A stretch of 64,000 nt of DNA, taken from Rhizobium sp. BK602 (lineage in GTDB: Bacteria; Pseudomonadota; Alphaproteobacteria; Rhizobiales; Rhizobiaceae). The stretch spans positions 124,001-188,000 of the forward strand of contig NZ_JACIBC010000009.1 of NCBI RefSeq assembly GCF_014195095.1, in the 5' to 3' direction. Below the pieces are notes generated by a model. That model saw nothing but the letters and a program-made list of their open reading frames with translations. It was not told where the DNA came from and made no database searches. The position numbers and the translations under genes are program-made. Below, in pieces: positions 41,237-49,486 of this stretch; position 1 is the stretch's first letter, and every line of letters begins with the position of its first letter.

Positions 41237-42325
41237 ATGGGGTTCACGACGTCGTCGGTTTCGGATGCCATTGCCGCATTGGACGAGCGTTCCAAGGAAA
41301 TCTTCCGCCGTATCGTCGAAGGTTATCTCGAGAACGGCGAGCCGCTCGGTTCGCGCAATCTCTCGCGCCTGTTGCCCATGTCGCTGTCGCCGGCCTCGGT
41401 GCGCAACGTCATGAGCGATCTCGAGGAGCTCGGCCTGATCTATTCGCCGCATATCAGCGCCGGCCGCCTGCCGACGCAGGTGGGCCTGCGCTTCTTCGTC
41501 GATGCCTTCATGCAGGTCGGCGATCTCTCGGCGGAAGACCGCGCCACCATCGACCGGCAGGTGCGCGGCAGCAATCGCGATCATCCGATGGAATCGGTCA
41601 TGACCGAGGCGAGCCGCATGCTGTCGGGCATCTCGCGCGGCGCCGGGCTGGTGATCACCTCGAAGAGCGATCCGATCCTGAAACATGTCGAATTCATCCG
41701 CCTGGAGCCGACCAAGGCGCTCGCCGTGCTCGTCGGCGACCATGATCAGGTGGAGAACCGCATCATCGAGCTGCCGGCCGGCGTCACCTCCTCGCAATTG
41801 ACGGAAGCGGCGAACTTCCTCAATGCCCATATGACCGGCCAGACCTTGCCGGACCTGCGCCGGCAATTGCAATCGCTGAAGGAAAGCGTGCGCCACGAGC
41901 TGGATACGCTGTCGCACGAACTGGTGGAACGCGGTATCGCCGTCTGGTCCGGTCGCGATGACGATGGCAAGCCGGGCCAGCTCATCGTGCGCGGCCGCGC
42001 CAATCTGCTGGCCGAAGTGGGCGGCGCCGAGGATCTGGACCGGCTGCGCCTGCTGTTCGACGATCTCGAAAAGAAGGACAGCCTGATCGAAATCCTCAAT
42101 CTCGCCGAAAGCGGGCCGGGCGTGCGCATCTTCATCGGCTCGGAGAACAAGCTCTTCTCGCTTTCCGGCTCGTCGCTGATCGTGGCGCCCTATCGCGACG
42201 ATGACGACCGCATCATCGGCGCTGTCGGCGTCATCGGCCCGACGCGGCTGAACTATGCCCGCATCGTGCCGATGGTCGACTATACCGCCCAGCTGATTTC
42301 CAAGCTGTCGCGGCCGGGGCTTTGA
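41237..42325 (+). CDS. hrcA: Heat-inducible transcription repressor HrcA
   Basis: Repressor that binds CIRCE at groESL in many alphaproteobacteria. 362 residues from the ATG encoding MGFTTSSVSDAIAALDERS; a TTG start 12 codons upstream is possible and no good ribosome binding site decides. Marks are the winged-helix segment MSLSPASVRNVMSDLEELGL, the following SPHISAGRLPTQVGLRFFVD and the C-terminal GVIGPTRLNYARIVPMVDYT. I saw no CIRCE element nearby. Divergent from rph. Confidence 0.94.
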   Translation: MGFTTSSVSDAIAALDERSKEIFRRIVEGYLENGEPLGSRNLSRLLPMSLSPASVRNVMSDLEELGLIYSPHISAGRLPTQVGLRFFVDAFMQVGDLSAEDRATIDRQVRGSNRDHPMESVMTEASRMLSGISRGAGLVITSKSDPILKHVEFIRLEPTKALAVLVGDHDQVENRIIELPAGVTSSQLTEAANFLNAHMTGQTLPDLRRQLQSLKESVRHELDTLSHELVERGIAVWSGRDDDGKPGQLIVRGRANLLAEVGGAEDLDRLRLLFDDLEKKDSLIEILNLAESGPGVRIFIGSENKLFSLSGSSLIVAPYRDDDDRIIGAVGVIGPTRLNYARIVPMVDYTAQLISKLSRPGL

Positions 42326-42364
42326 CGAGACGCGGCTTCAGCGATGGCGTTCATTGGAACGCGG

Positions 42365-42799
42365 TCACTCGGGGAGCAGAGTTCCCGACCCGCCCATCTC
42401 CGCCGGCATGTCCTTTTGCTTCGGCAGGCCGTCCCTCATATGCAGCACGGTGTTCTCGTAGTTGACGTGAAGCATCGGCTGAAAGTCGAGGGTTGGAATG
42501 ATCGCGGCGTAAACGTCGGTCACGCCCCACAAAGGGTGTTCGGTCAGCAGATGGCCGCCGCATAGTTCGCACCATTTGCGCAGGCTCGTTTCGCTTCTCT
42601 GATAGCTGCCGACATGTTCGGCGCCCTTGGTGATGCGGACGGCGTCCGGCGGCCAGAGCGAGAAGGCATTGATCGGCCCCGCCGACCATTCGCGACAGGA
42701 ATCGCAATGGCAGTAGCCCATCGCGACCGGTTCGCCACTCACCGCGATCTCCACCGCGCCACAGAAACATTTGCCCGAATGGGAGTTGCTGCTGGACAT
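42365..42799 (-). CDS. GFA-family zinc protein
   Basis: 144 residues of the Gfa/CENP-V-like family. Zinc ligands are in HSGKCFCGAVEI, GYCHCDSCREWS and KWCELCGGHLLTEHP. The family was named for glutathione-dependent formaldehyde activation, but most members have no proven activity. It sits on the opposite strand between hrcA and grpE, which are usually neighbours in rhizobia, so it may be a later insertion. Confidence 0.87.
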   Translation of the reverse strand: MSSSNSHSGKCFCGAVEIAVSGEPVAMGYCHCDSCREWSAGPINAFSLWPPDAVRITKGAEHVGSYQRSETSLRKWCELCGGHLLTEHPLWGVTDVYAAIIPTLDFQPMLHVNYENTVLHMRDGLPKQKDMPAEMGGSGTLLPE

Positions 42800-42953
42800 G
42801 GTTCATACCTCATGTCGTGTTGAAACGGCTCCGATTATACCGGCAAAGGCCCTTGGAGAGTAGAAGCCCTAACGGGGGAGGCGTTCTCAGCCGATTGGTA
42901 TTCGCTCAAATAAGACCGGATTGCCGGGAATCGGCTGTTCTTCACCACAAAGC

Positions 42954-42982
42954 CTTGATTTTTTCCGGCCAAACCTCGATAT
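42954..42982 (+). promoter_or_regulatory. Possible RpoH (heat-shock) promoter of grpE
   Basis: CTTGAT, a 17-bp spacer and CGATAT, 38 bp upstream of the grpE start. The -35 agrees with alphaproteobacterial sigma-32 sites (CTTGAA) and the -10 only loosely. grpE is a known heat-shock gene, hence the suggestion. Confidence 0.35.
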
Positions 42983-43020
42983 CGGGCACATCCAAAAGAC
43001 AAAGCAATTCGGAGACCGTC

Positions 43021-43650
43021 ATGACCGACGAAACAACGAAAACCGGACCTGACGCCACGGCGACCGATCTCGCGCAAGATGTCGCGGATACCGTGGAGAC
43101 GGCGGCTGCATCCCAAGAGCCGGATCCGGTCGAGCTGCTGAAGGCAGAGAACAGCGATCTGCGCGACCGCTACCTGCGCCTTGCCGCCGAAATGGACAAT
43201 CTGCGTCGCCGCACCGAGCGTGACGTCAAGGATGCCAAATCCTATTCCGTCGCCAGCTTCGCCCGCGACATGCTGGCCGTGTCGGACAATCTGCGCCGCA
43301 CGCTGGAGGCCATCCCGGCGGACGCGCTTGCCGCCGCCGATGCCGGCCTCAAGACGCTGGTCGAGGGCGTGGATATGACGGAGCGTTCCATGCTGTCGGC
43401 GCTGGAGCGCCATGGCGTGCGCCAGATCGAGCCGGTCGGCCAGAAGTTCGATCCCAATTTCCATCAGGCGATGTTCGAGGTGCCCAACACCGAAGTTCCG
43501 AACAACACCGTCGTGCAGGTGGTCCAGACCGGTTACACGATCGGTGAGCGCGTCCTGCGCCCGGCCATGGTCGGCGTCGCCAAGGGTGGCCCCAAGGCCG
43601 AGGTTTCCGAGCCGGGCAGCAACAGCCCGCTCGACGAGAAGGACGCCTGA
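43021..43650 (+). CDS. grpE: Nucleotide exchange factor GrpE
   Basis: Co-chaperone that releases ADP from DnaK. 209 residues starting MTDETTKTGPDATATD after GGAGACC. An acidic disordered N-terminus leads to a long coiled coil (about residues 40-90, with RYLRLAAEMDNLRRRTERD) and the beta domain containing KFDPNFHQAMFEVPN and VVQVVQTGYTIGERVLRPAMV. The in-frame sequence upstream is not GrpE-like. Two tandem repeats and a strong hairpin separate it from convergent ptsN. Confidence 0.96.
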   Translation: MTDETTKTGPDATATDLAQDVADTVETAAASQEPDPVELLKAENSDLRDRYLRLAAEMDNLRRRTERDVKDAKSYSVASFARDMLAVSDNLRRTLEAIPADALAAADAGLKTLVEGVDMTERSMLSALERHGVRQIEPVGQKFDPNFHQAMFEVPNTEVPNNTVVQVVQTGYTIGERVLRPAMVGVAKGGPKAEVSEPGSNSPLDEKDA

Positions 43651-43658
43651 GCCTCAAC

Positions 43659-43703
43659 GCAATTCCAGGAAAAGTGCCCAGCGGTTTTCCGTCCGGAATT
43701 GCG
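43659..43703 (+). repeat. RIME-like palindromic repeat, tandem copy A
   Basis: Same 45-bp palindrome as at 19293 and 37953, starting 9 bp after the grpE stop. Followed 56 bp later by a second copy. Confidence 0.87.
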
Positions 43704-43714
43704 TAAAGCAAAAG

Positions 43715-43759
43715 GCAATTCCAGGAAAAGTGCACAGCGGTTTTCCATCCGGAATTGCG
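43715..43759 (+). repeat. RIME-like palindromic repeat, tandem copy B
   Basis: Second copy, differing from copy A at about two of 45 positions (CAC for CCC, CAT for CGT). The near identity points to a recent local duplication. Confidence 0.87.
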
Positions 43760-43780
43760 CAGAGCCAAAAAGCCAGACTG

Positions 43781-43825
43781 AAACGACAAGAGCCGGATGA
43801 CCTCGTCATCCGGCTCTTGTCGTTT
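43781..43825. terminator. Bidirectional terminator between grpE and ptsN
   Basis: A perfect 20-bp inverted repeat with a five-base loop (CCTCG). The outer bases are AAA on the left and TTT on the right, so either strand ends its stem in Ts. It separates two convergent genes and can end both transcripts. Confidence 0.88.
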
Positions 43826-43850
43826 GGTGTCCTGAATTCAGGCGAGGCGG

Positions 43851-44315
43851 TCAGGCGGCGTTGGAGGCCTGTTCCTCATTGAGGAAAGCGTAGATCGCCG
43901 AAGCGGAATCGGTGGCGCGCAGCTTGGCGACGAGATCCTGGTCGCGCAGCACGCGCGCAATGCGCGACAGCGCTTTCAGATGGTCGGCGCCGGCGCCCTC
44001 GGGGGCGAGCAGCAGGAAAACGAGATCCACGGGCTGGTCGTCCAGCGCCTCGAAATCAACAGGCGCCTCCAGGCGCGCGAAAATGCCGATGATCGACTTG
44101 ATGCTGTTGAGCTTGCCGTGCGGGATGGCAATGCCGTTGCCGACGCCGGTGGATCCCAGGCGTTCGCGCTGCAGCACGACGTCGAAGATCTCGCGTTCGG
44201 GCAGTCCGGTCAGTTTGGAGGCCTTGGCTGCCAGCTCCTGAAGCAGTTGTTTTTTGGAATTTGCCTTCAAGGCGGGGATGATCGCATCTTGGTGCAGCAA
44301 ATCTGCCAATGCCAT
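43851..44315 (-). CDS. ptsN: Nitrogen-PTS EIIA component
   Basis: EIIA-Ntr of the regulatory phosphotransferase system, linking nitrogen and potassium status to metabolism. 154 residues. LGSTGVGNGIAIPHGK (about residues 53-68) holds the phosphorylated His66. FLLLAPEGAGADHLKALSRI is the other family segment. It lies 87 bp downstream of hpf, with rpoN further upstream, the classic rpoN - hpf - ptsN group on one strand. Confidence 0.95.
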   Translation of the reverse strand: MALADLLHQDAIIPALKANSKKQLLQELAAKASKLTGLPEREIFDVVLQRERLGSTGVGNGIAIPHGKLNSIKSIIGIFARLEAPVDFEALDDQPVDLVFLLLAPEGAGADHLKALSRIARVLRDQDLVAKLRATDSASAIYAFLNEEQASNAA

Positions 44316-44354
44316 TCTCTTTATCCTTCGTGTCGCCGAGATTCGATGACGGGA

Positions 44355-44391
44355 GAGGGGCGACCAGCCGACATGGTGCCGGCCGCCCCTC
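44355..44391. other. Imperfect hairpin between hpf and ptsN
   Basis: GAGGGGCG and CGCCCCTC arms with extra partial pairing between. It has no T-run on the minus strand, so it may be an RNA processing or pausing site within the hpf-ptsN transcript, not a terminator. Confidence 0.4.
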
Positions 44392-44402
44392 GATCTTTTG
44401 TC

Positions 44403-44978
44403 TCAGCCTTTGATATTGGCGGCGTCGATCCAGCCAATGTTGCCGTCTTGACGACGGTAAACGATGTTCAAATGTTCCTTGCCGGGGCTGCGGAAAAGCA
44501 GCAGCGGCTCGTCGGTCATATCGAGCGCCATCACGGCGGTCGCGACCGACATGGTCTTCAGTTGCTTCGTGCTTTCGGCGATGATCGCCGGCGCGAAATC
44601 GGTAGGCACTTCGTCGTCATCATCGGGCACGCCGTCCATGACGGTATAGGCAACCTCGACATGTCCGTTCGTGTGGTTGCTGGCCTGATGGTCCTTCAGC
44701 TTGCGCTTATAGCGGCGCAGGCGCTTTTCGATGCGTTCGGACGCCGCGTCGAACGCCAATTGCGGGTCCATGGCTTCTCCGGCAGCATGCAACACGACGC
44801 CACTGTCGAGATGAAGTTTGCAATCGGCTGCAAAGCGGGAACTGGATTTCTGCACCGTCACTTGGCCTGAATACCCCCCGTCGAAGTATTTCGTCACGGC
44901 CATACCGATCTGGTCTTCAATCCGCTGGCGGAAGGAGTCACCAATTTCCATATGTTTACCGGAGACACGCACACTCAT
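44403..44978 (-). CDS. hpf: Ribosome hibernation promoting factor, long form
   Basis: Long HPF (191 residues) that dimerises 70S ribosomes in stationary phase. The N-terminal S30AE domain is MSVRVSGKHMEIGDSFRQRI with later AFDAASERIEKRLRRYKRKLKDH, and the C-terminal dimerisation domain spans about 130-191 (VVKTK-type region altered, with LDMTDEPLLLFRSPGKEHLN and GWIDAANIKG). Located between rpoN and ptsN as usual. Confidence 0.93.
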   Translation of the reverse strand: MSVRVSGKHMEIGDSFRQRIEDQIGMAVTKYFDGGYSGQVTVQKSSSRFAADCKLHLDSGVVLHAAGEAMDPQLAFDAASERIEKRLRRYKRKLKDHQASNHTNGHVEVAYTVMDGVPDDDDEVPTDFAPAIIAESTKQLKTMSVATAVMALDMTDEPLLLFRSPGKEHLNIVYRRQDGNIGWIDAANIKG

Positions 44979-45228
44979 GGAGTTTCCCTTCTTGTAGTGG
45001 TTATTGCGCGTATCAGTTTACGCCAAGCCTCAAGCTCATCCAAGCACTTCACGCGGTCAAAGACAAATTGCGTTTATCAGGCGCCTTTTAGGATGATGGG
45101 GATAAGTTCATGGCAGTGCCGTGCCGCACCGATTGCGGCGGGCTTCTAGCTCCGCCACACCGGAAAGTCAACTGTATCTTAACGATCCGTTAGGGTGTCC
45201 GCAGTCTGCGGTTGAAGCCGGGCGATCG

Positions 45229-46788
45229 CTAGAAGCCGGCGACTTTTGCCAGCGCGCGCTTCTCTCTGCGGCGTTGCACGGACGAAGGGATGTTCATCGC
45301 CTCCCGGTATTTTGCAACCGTGCGGCGAGCCAGCTCGATGCCGCCCTTTTTCAGCGTATCGACGATATCGTCGTCGGAAAGCACGGCTTCCGGGCTCTCG
45401 CTGGAAATAAGCTGGCGGATCTTGTGGCGCACCGCCTCGGCCGAGTGGCTGTCGCCGCCTTCGACGGCGCTGATCGAGACCGTGAAGAAATATTTGAGCT
45501 CGAACAGACCGCGCGGCGTCAGCATGTATTTGTTCGACGTCACGCGGCTGACGGTGGATTCATGCATCTTGATGGCATCGGCCACGGTCTTCAGATTGAG
45601 CGGCCGCAGATGATCGACGCCGTACAGCAGGAAGGCGTCCTGCTGCCGGACGATCTCGCTTGCCACCTTCATGATCGTCTTGGCGCGCTGATCGAGGCTG
45701 CGTGTCAGCCAGTTGGCGTTCTGCAGGCATTCCGACAGGAAGGCGTGATCCTGGCTCGTCTTGGAGACGGAGGCGAAATAAGACTGGTTGACGAGAACGC
45801 GCGGCAGCGTATCGGGGTTAAGCTCCACCAGCCAATTGCCGTCCGAGGCGGGTCGCACGACGATATCGGGCGTGATCGCCTCGGATATGCCGGTTTCGAA
45901 GCCGCTGCCGGGCTTCGGGTTCAACTGGCGGATTTCCGCCATCATGTCGAGCAGGTCTTCCTCGTCGACGCCGCAGATCCGCTTCAGCGTCGCGAAATCG
46001 CGGCGGGCGAGCAGTTCGAGGTTCTGGATCAGCCGCTCCATGGCCGGGTCGAACCGGTCCTTCTGCCGCAGCTGGATCGCCAGGCACTCGCTGAGGCTGC
46101 GGGCGAAGACGCCGGGGGGGTCGAGCTGCTGCAAGGCGTCGAGCACCCGCTCGATATCGGTCAGCGCCGCGCCGAGGCGTTCGGCCGTTTCCGGCAAATC
46201 AGCCTGCAGATAGCCGGCATCGTCGAGCTGGTCGACAAGATGCTGGGCAATCAGCCGGTCGGCCATATCAGGCAGGGAGAAGGGGATCTGCTCGTTCAGA
46301 TGGTCGCGCAGCGAAACCTGGCCGGCGACGAAATCGTCGAGATCGTAGCTTTCGCCGGCCTCGCCGCCGGGCATCGACTTCCATTGGCTCAGAAGCTCGG
46401 GCGCATCGGCGCGCTGCGGGCTGCCGTCATCGGGAAAGACATTGCTGAAATTGGTGTCGAGTTCGTCGCTCAGCCGGTCGGCATGCCCGGTGTTTTCGCT
46501 CTCGTACCAGTCGCTCGCCAGGTCGCCGCCGCCGCGCTCGAAGCTGTCGTCGCCGTGGTTTTCATCCGCGCCGTCGAAACGCTCTTCCTTCGCCTCGCGG
46601 TCACCGCTGCTGCCTATATCCTCGTCATTTGACGTAAATTCGAGCAGCGGGTTCTTCTCGACTTCCTGCGCGATGAATTGCGTGAGCTCGAAATGGGTCA
46701 TCTGCAGCAACTGGATGGATTGCATCAGTTGCGGTGTCATCACCAGGCTTTGGCTTTGGCGCAGAAAAAGATTGGCCGATAATGCCAT
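45229..46788 (-). CDS. rpoN: RNA polymerase sigma-54 factor
   Basis: Alternative sigma factor for nitrogen-fixation, nitrogen-assimilation and transport promoters. 519 residues. Region I is Gln/Leu-rich (LFLRQSQSLVMTPQLMQSIQ). Region II is acidic (about 55-130). The core-binding part and helix-turn-helix (HESTVSRVTSNKYMLTPRGLFELK region) follow. The RpoN box ARRTVAKYRE is near the C-terminus. A 250-bp gap separates it from hpf downstream and 193 bp from lptB upstream. Confidence 0.97.
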   Translation of the reverse strand: MALSANLFLRQSQSLVMTPQLMQSIQLLQMTHFELTQFIAQEVEKNPLLEFTSNDEDIGSSGDREAKEERFDGADENHGDDSFERGGGDLASDWYESENTGHADRLSDELDTNFSNVFPDDGSPQRADAPELLSQWKSMPGGEAGESYDLDDFVAGQVSLRDHLNEQIPFSLPDMADRLIAQHLVDQLDDAGYLQADLPETAERLGAALTDIERVLDALQQLDPPGVFARSLSECLAIQLRQKDRFDPAMERLIQNLELLARRDFATLKRICGVDEEDLLDMMAEIRQLNPKPGSGFETGISEAITPDIVVRPASDGNWLVELNPDTLPRVLVNQSYFASVSKTSQDHAFLSECLQNANWLTRSLDQRAKTIMKVASEIVRQQDAFLLYGVDHLRPLNLKTVADAIKMHESTVSRVTSNKYMLTPRGLFELKYFFTVSISAVEGGDSHSAEAVRHKIRQLISSESPEAVLSDDDIVDTLKKGGIELARRTVAKYREAMNIPSSVQRRREKRALAKVAGF

Positions 46789-46981
46789 GGCGGACGCGAG
46801 ACTCCCTTGATCTCTTCGAAAATCCGCGTTTTCTGTCAGGAAAAAAGCCGCAGAATTCCAACTGGCCCAAAAATTGCTTTTTTATTGGGTTTGGTCAAGT
46901 GGAAGTGTATCGAGATGGCGGATTTCCGGAGCGCCGCGCCTTTGAAGGCACAAGAGGACGCTCCGGTCCGGCCTCAGCCTA

Positions 46982-47794
46982 TCAAAGGCTGAAATTGTCG
47001 CCAAGATAGAGCTTGCGCACTTCCGGATTGCTGACAATGTCATTGGCCCGGCCATGCGTCAGCACTTCGCCGGCATGAATGATATAGGCGCGATCGATCA
47101 GGCCGAGCGTTTCGCGCACATTGTGGTCGGTGATCAGCACGCCGATACCGCGCGCCGTCAGGTGATGCACGAGATTCTGGATGTCGGCGACCGAAATGGG
47201 GTCGACGCCGGCAAAGGGTTCGTCGAGCAGCATGAAGGTCGGATCGGTCGCCAGCGCGCGGGCGATTTCCAGGCGCCGCCGTTCACCGCCCGAAAGCGCG
47301 ATCGCCGGCACGGTACGCAGATTGCGAATGTGGAACTCCTCCAGCAGTTCGTCGATCTTGCGTTCCCGCTTCTGCTTGTCCTTTTCGTGGACCTCGAGCA
47401 CGGCGCGGATATTCTCTTCCACGGTCAGGCCGCGAAAGATCGAGGCTTCCTGCGGCAGGTAGCCGACGCCGAGGCGCGCGCGCCGATACATCGGCATCGA
47501 GGTGACGTTGTTGCCGTCGATCTCGATGGAGCCCTCATCGACCGGCACGAGGCCGGTGATCATGTAGAAACAGGTCGTCTTGCCGGCGCCGTTCGGTCCG
47601 AGCAGGCCGACAGCCTCGCCACGGCGCACGACCAGCGAAACGCCGTTGACGACGCGCCGCGTGCGGTAGGTCTTGGTAAGGCCACGCGCGATCAGGGTGC
47701 CCTGATAGCGCGCTTTATCCGCGGCCGGCGCGCCGGATGCCGCAACGGGCGACCCGGATGCGCCGGGTGATGTGGATGTGGTCGATGTGGTCAC
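46982..47794 (-). CDS. lptB: LPS export ABC transporter ATP-binding protein
   Basis: Cytoplasmic ATPase of the LptB2FG complex that extracts lipopolysaccharide from the inner membrane. About 270 residues from a GTG 13 bp after the lptA stop. Walker A is GLLGPNGAGKTTCFYMI, the signature is ALSGGERRRLEIARAL, Walker B is PTFMLLDEPFAGVDPI, and the H-loop follows in LITDHNVRETLG. The first 35 residues are Ser/Thr/Ala-rich and variable. Third gene of lptC-lptA-lptB. The extension upstream of the GTG would overlap lptA. Confidence 0.95.
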   Translation of the reverse strand: MTTSTTSTSPGASGSPVAASGAPAADKARYQGTLIARGLTKTYRTRRVVNGVSLVVRRGEAVGLLGPNGAGKTTCFYMITGLVPVDEGSIEIDGNNVTSMPMYRRARLGVGYLPQEASIFRGLTVEENIRAVLEVHEKDKQKRERKIDELLEEFHIRNLRTVPAIALSGGERRRLEIARALATDPTFMLLDEPFAGVDPISVADIQNLVHHLTARGIGVLITDHNVRETLGLIDRAYIIHAGEVLTHGRANDIVSNPEVRKLYLGDNFSL

Positions 47795-47807
47795 GAGGAG
47801 GCCGATA

Positions 47808-48470
47808 TCAATTCTTTTTCTGTTGCTGCTGCACTTGCTGCGATTTCGGATCGAGCTGAATCTGCACGCGGCCTCCACAGGATTCCAGTTGCGCTTCGCC
47901 CGTGGCCATGTGCACGGTCAGCTGGCAGCCGGTGAAAACGTTCGGCCCGTCGGTCAGCACCACCTTCTGGCCCTTCAGGATCGCGAGCTGCTGCGCCATG
48001 TCGAAAGAGCCATCTTCTGCCGTTGCCGTCTGCGTGCCGGAGACGAGGTAGACTTTGTTGGTGACCAGAATGTGGTCGATATCGGCATCGCCGGAAACCA
48101 GCGACTGATTCTGTTCCTTGGCGGCCTTGGCGACCGGATTGGCATCCGCCGCTGCCTTGGCGTTGGCGTCCGCCGGCTGCTTCTTCTTGTAGAAGACCGT
48201 CATCTTGCCGGCCTGCAGCGTGGTCGTCCCCTGTACAACCTTGACGTTGCCGGTGAAGACCGCCTGGCTCTCGGCGTCGTGGATTTCCAGCTTGTCGCTT
48301 TCGATCTGGATCGGCTGATCGTTGGAAAGGGCAAGGCCCGGCATCTTGCTCGAGGTCGTCTGGGCCCCGGCTCCCGCCGCCACGAAAAATGCGGCGGCGC
48401 CGAGCGCACAGAGAAGGCCCGCCTTACGGAAGCCGGAGTTGAAAAGTGAGTGTTGCCAATCGTTTGTCAT
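47808..48470 (-). CDS. lptA: LPS transport periplasmic protein LptA
   Basis: Periplasmic bridge protein of LPS export. 220 residues: a signal peptide (AGLLCALGAAAFFVAAGAGA), then an OstA-type beta-jellyroll with QPIQIESDKLEIHDAESQAVF (about 53-73), GNVKVVQGTTTLQAGKMTV and a conserved GGRVQIQL near the end. An Ala/Asn/Lys-rich insertion lies around residues 99-120, and the C-terminus is Gln/Lys-rich. ATG overlaps the lptC stop by 4 bp. Confidence 0.92.
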   Translation of the reverse strand: MTNDWQHSLFNSGFRKAGLLCALGAAAFFVAAGAGAQTTSSKMPGLALSNDQPIQIESDKLEIHDAESQAVFTGNVKVVQGTTTLQAGKMTVFYKKKQPADANAKAAADANPVAKAAKEQNQSLVSGDADIDHILVTNKVYLVSGTQTATAEDGSFDMAQQLAILKGQKVVLTDGPNVFTGCQLTVHMATGEAQLESCGGRVQIQLDPKSQQVQQQQKKN

Positions 48471-49156
48471 GAACCGCCCGGCCGTTGTTCGCTAGCTGTA
48501 TTGTTGTGGAGTGTGGTCGGATCGATATGCATCCGAACCTGTCCGTCGAATTCGATTACGCTCCCCTTATCCGTCATCTTGAGCGAGCGCGCAACAACCG
48601 ACATGCCCCCTCGTTGGATTGCAACCTGATCCTGGCTGGAGAGGTCGCCCTTCTTCACGTCGAGGAAGGCGGTCTGGAATTCGGCGCGCAGGCCGTTGTC
48701 CATCACGATCGTGAAAGGTTCGGTGAGCTTCAGCGTGTCGGCCTGGCGGTCGAAATCCGCGCTTTGGGCCGTGACATGCGCAATCACGTCATTGTTGACC
48801 GGCATCGAAGCCTTGATGGTCTTGAGCGTGATCATGTTCGGATTTTTGATATCCTGCAGCGCCTTTTCGGCGAGCATGGAATAATTGATGCCGTCCTTGT
48901 TGCGGCCGGCGATCGCGGGGCGTTCCATCACCACCTTGCCGTCCTCGATCCGCGCGCCCTCGATCTGGATGTTCTCCGGCATGTAGGCGCGCACGATCGA
49001 GACGGCGATGAAGATCAGCGAGATGATCAGCGCGGTCACCGGGAGCAGGACCCTCAGCTTTCTCACGCGCGTCGAGTGGAAGAGCGCGTCCTTGTACGCA
49101 CTCCTTTCTCGCTCGGCGCCGATCGCCTGGCCGGTGGTCTCGATAGTATTGAGCAT
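48467..49156 (-). CDS. lptC: LPS export protein LptC
   Basis: Bitopic inner-membrane protein that passes LPS from LptFG to LptA. 229 residues with one transmembrane helix (LLPVTALIISLIFIAVSIV, about 36-54) and a periplasmic LptC-type jellyroll (VVMERPAIAGRNKDGINYSM and LSSQDQVAIQRGGMSVVARS). First gene of the lptCAB operon, divergent from sppA. Confidence 0.9.
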   Translation of the reverse strand: MLNTIETTGQAIGAERERSAYKDALFHSTRVRKLRVLLPVTALIISLIFIAVSIVRAYMPENIQIEGARIEDGKVVMERPAIAGRNKDGINYSMLAEKALQDIKNPNMITLKTIKASMPVNNDVIAHVTAQSADFDRQADTLKLTEPFTIVMDNGLRAEFQTAFLDVKKGDLSSQDQVAIQRGGMSVVARSLKMTDKGSVIEFDGQVRMHIDPTTLHNNTASEQRPGGS

Positions 49157-49486
49157 GCTACAGTTCCGTGTTCTCTGATCCGGAAAACCGCGTTCGGGTC
49201 ATGCACAGACTGTGCCAACAAGCCCGCCAGATCGTTTCGCATTATTGCATTGGCTTGCCAATATGGATTTTTTTCTGCAACCGAGGAAGTTTAGCAGAAA
49301 AACATACGGCAAGCCTGTTTCATCCGATCGGGCGATGCCCTATCTCATGAAGCACTGGGCAAAGGTCCTGACACAATCATCTCGAAAAACGGGTCGCATT
49401 TTCCTGAAGGATTGCGCCGGTTTCAAGGTGTTATATATCCGGTTCTCAGCGTGTCCAGTTTATGACAAGGGGAGAAATAAGGCGTC
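49157..49486. other. Divergent promoter region lptC / sppA
   Basis: 330 bp between divergently transcribed genes; it must hold promoters for both. I saw no RNA gene, repeat or convincing short ORF. A ribosome binding site (AAGGGGAG) lies just upstream of sppA. Confidence 0.5.
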
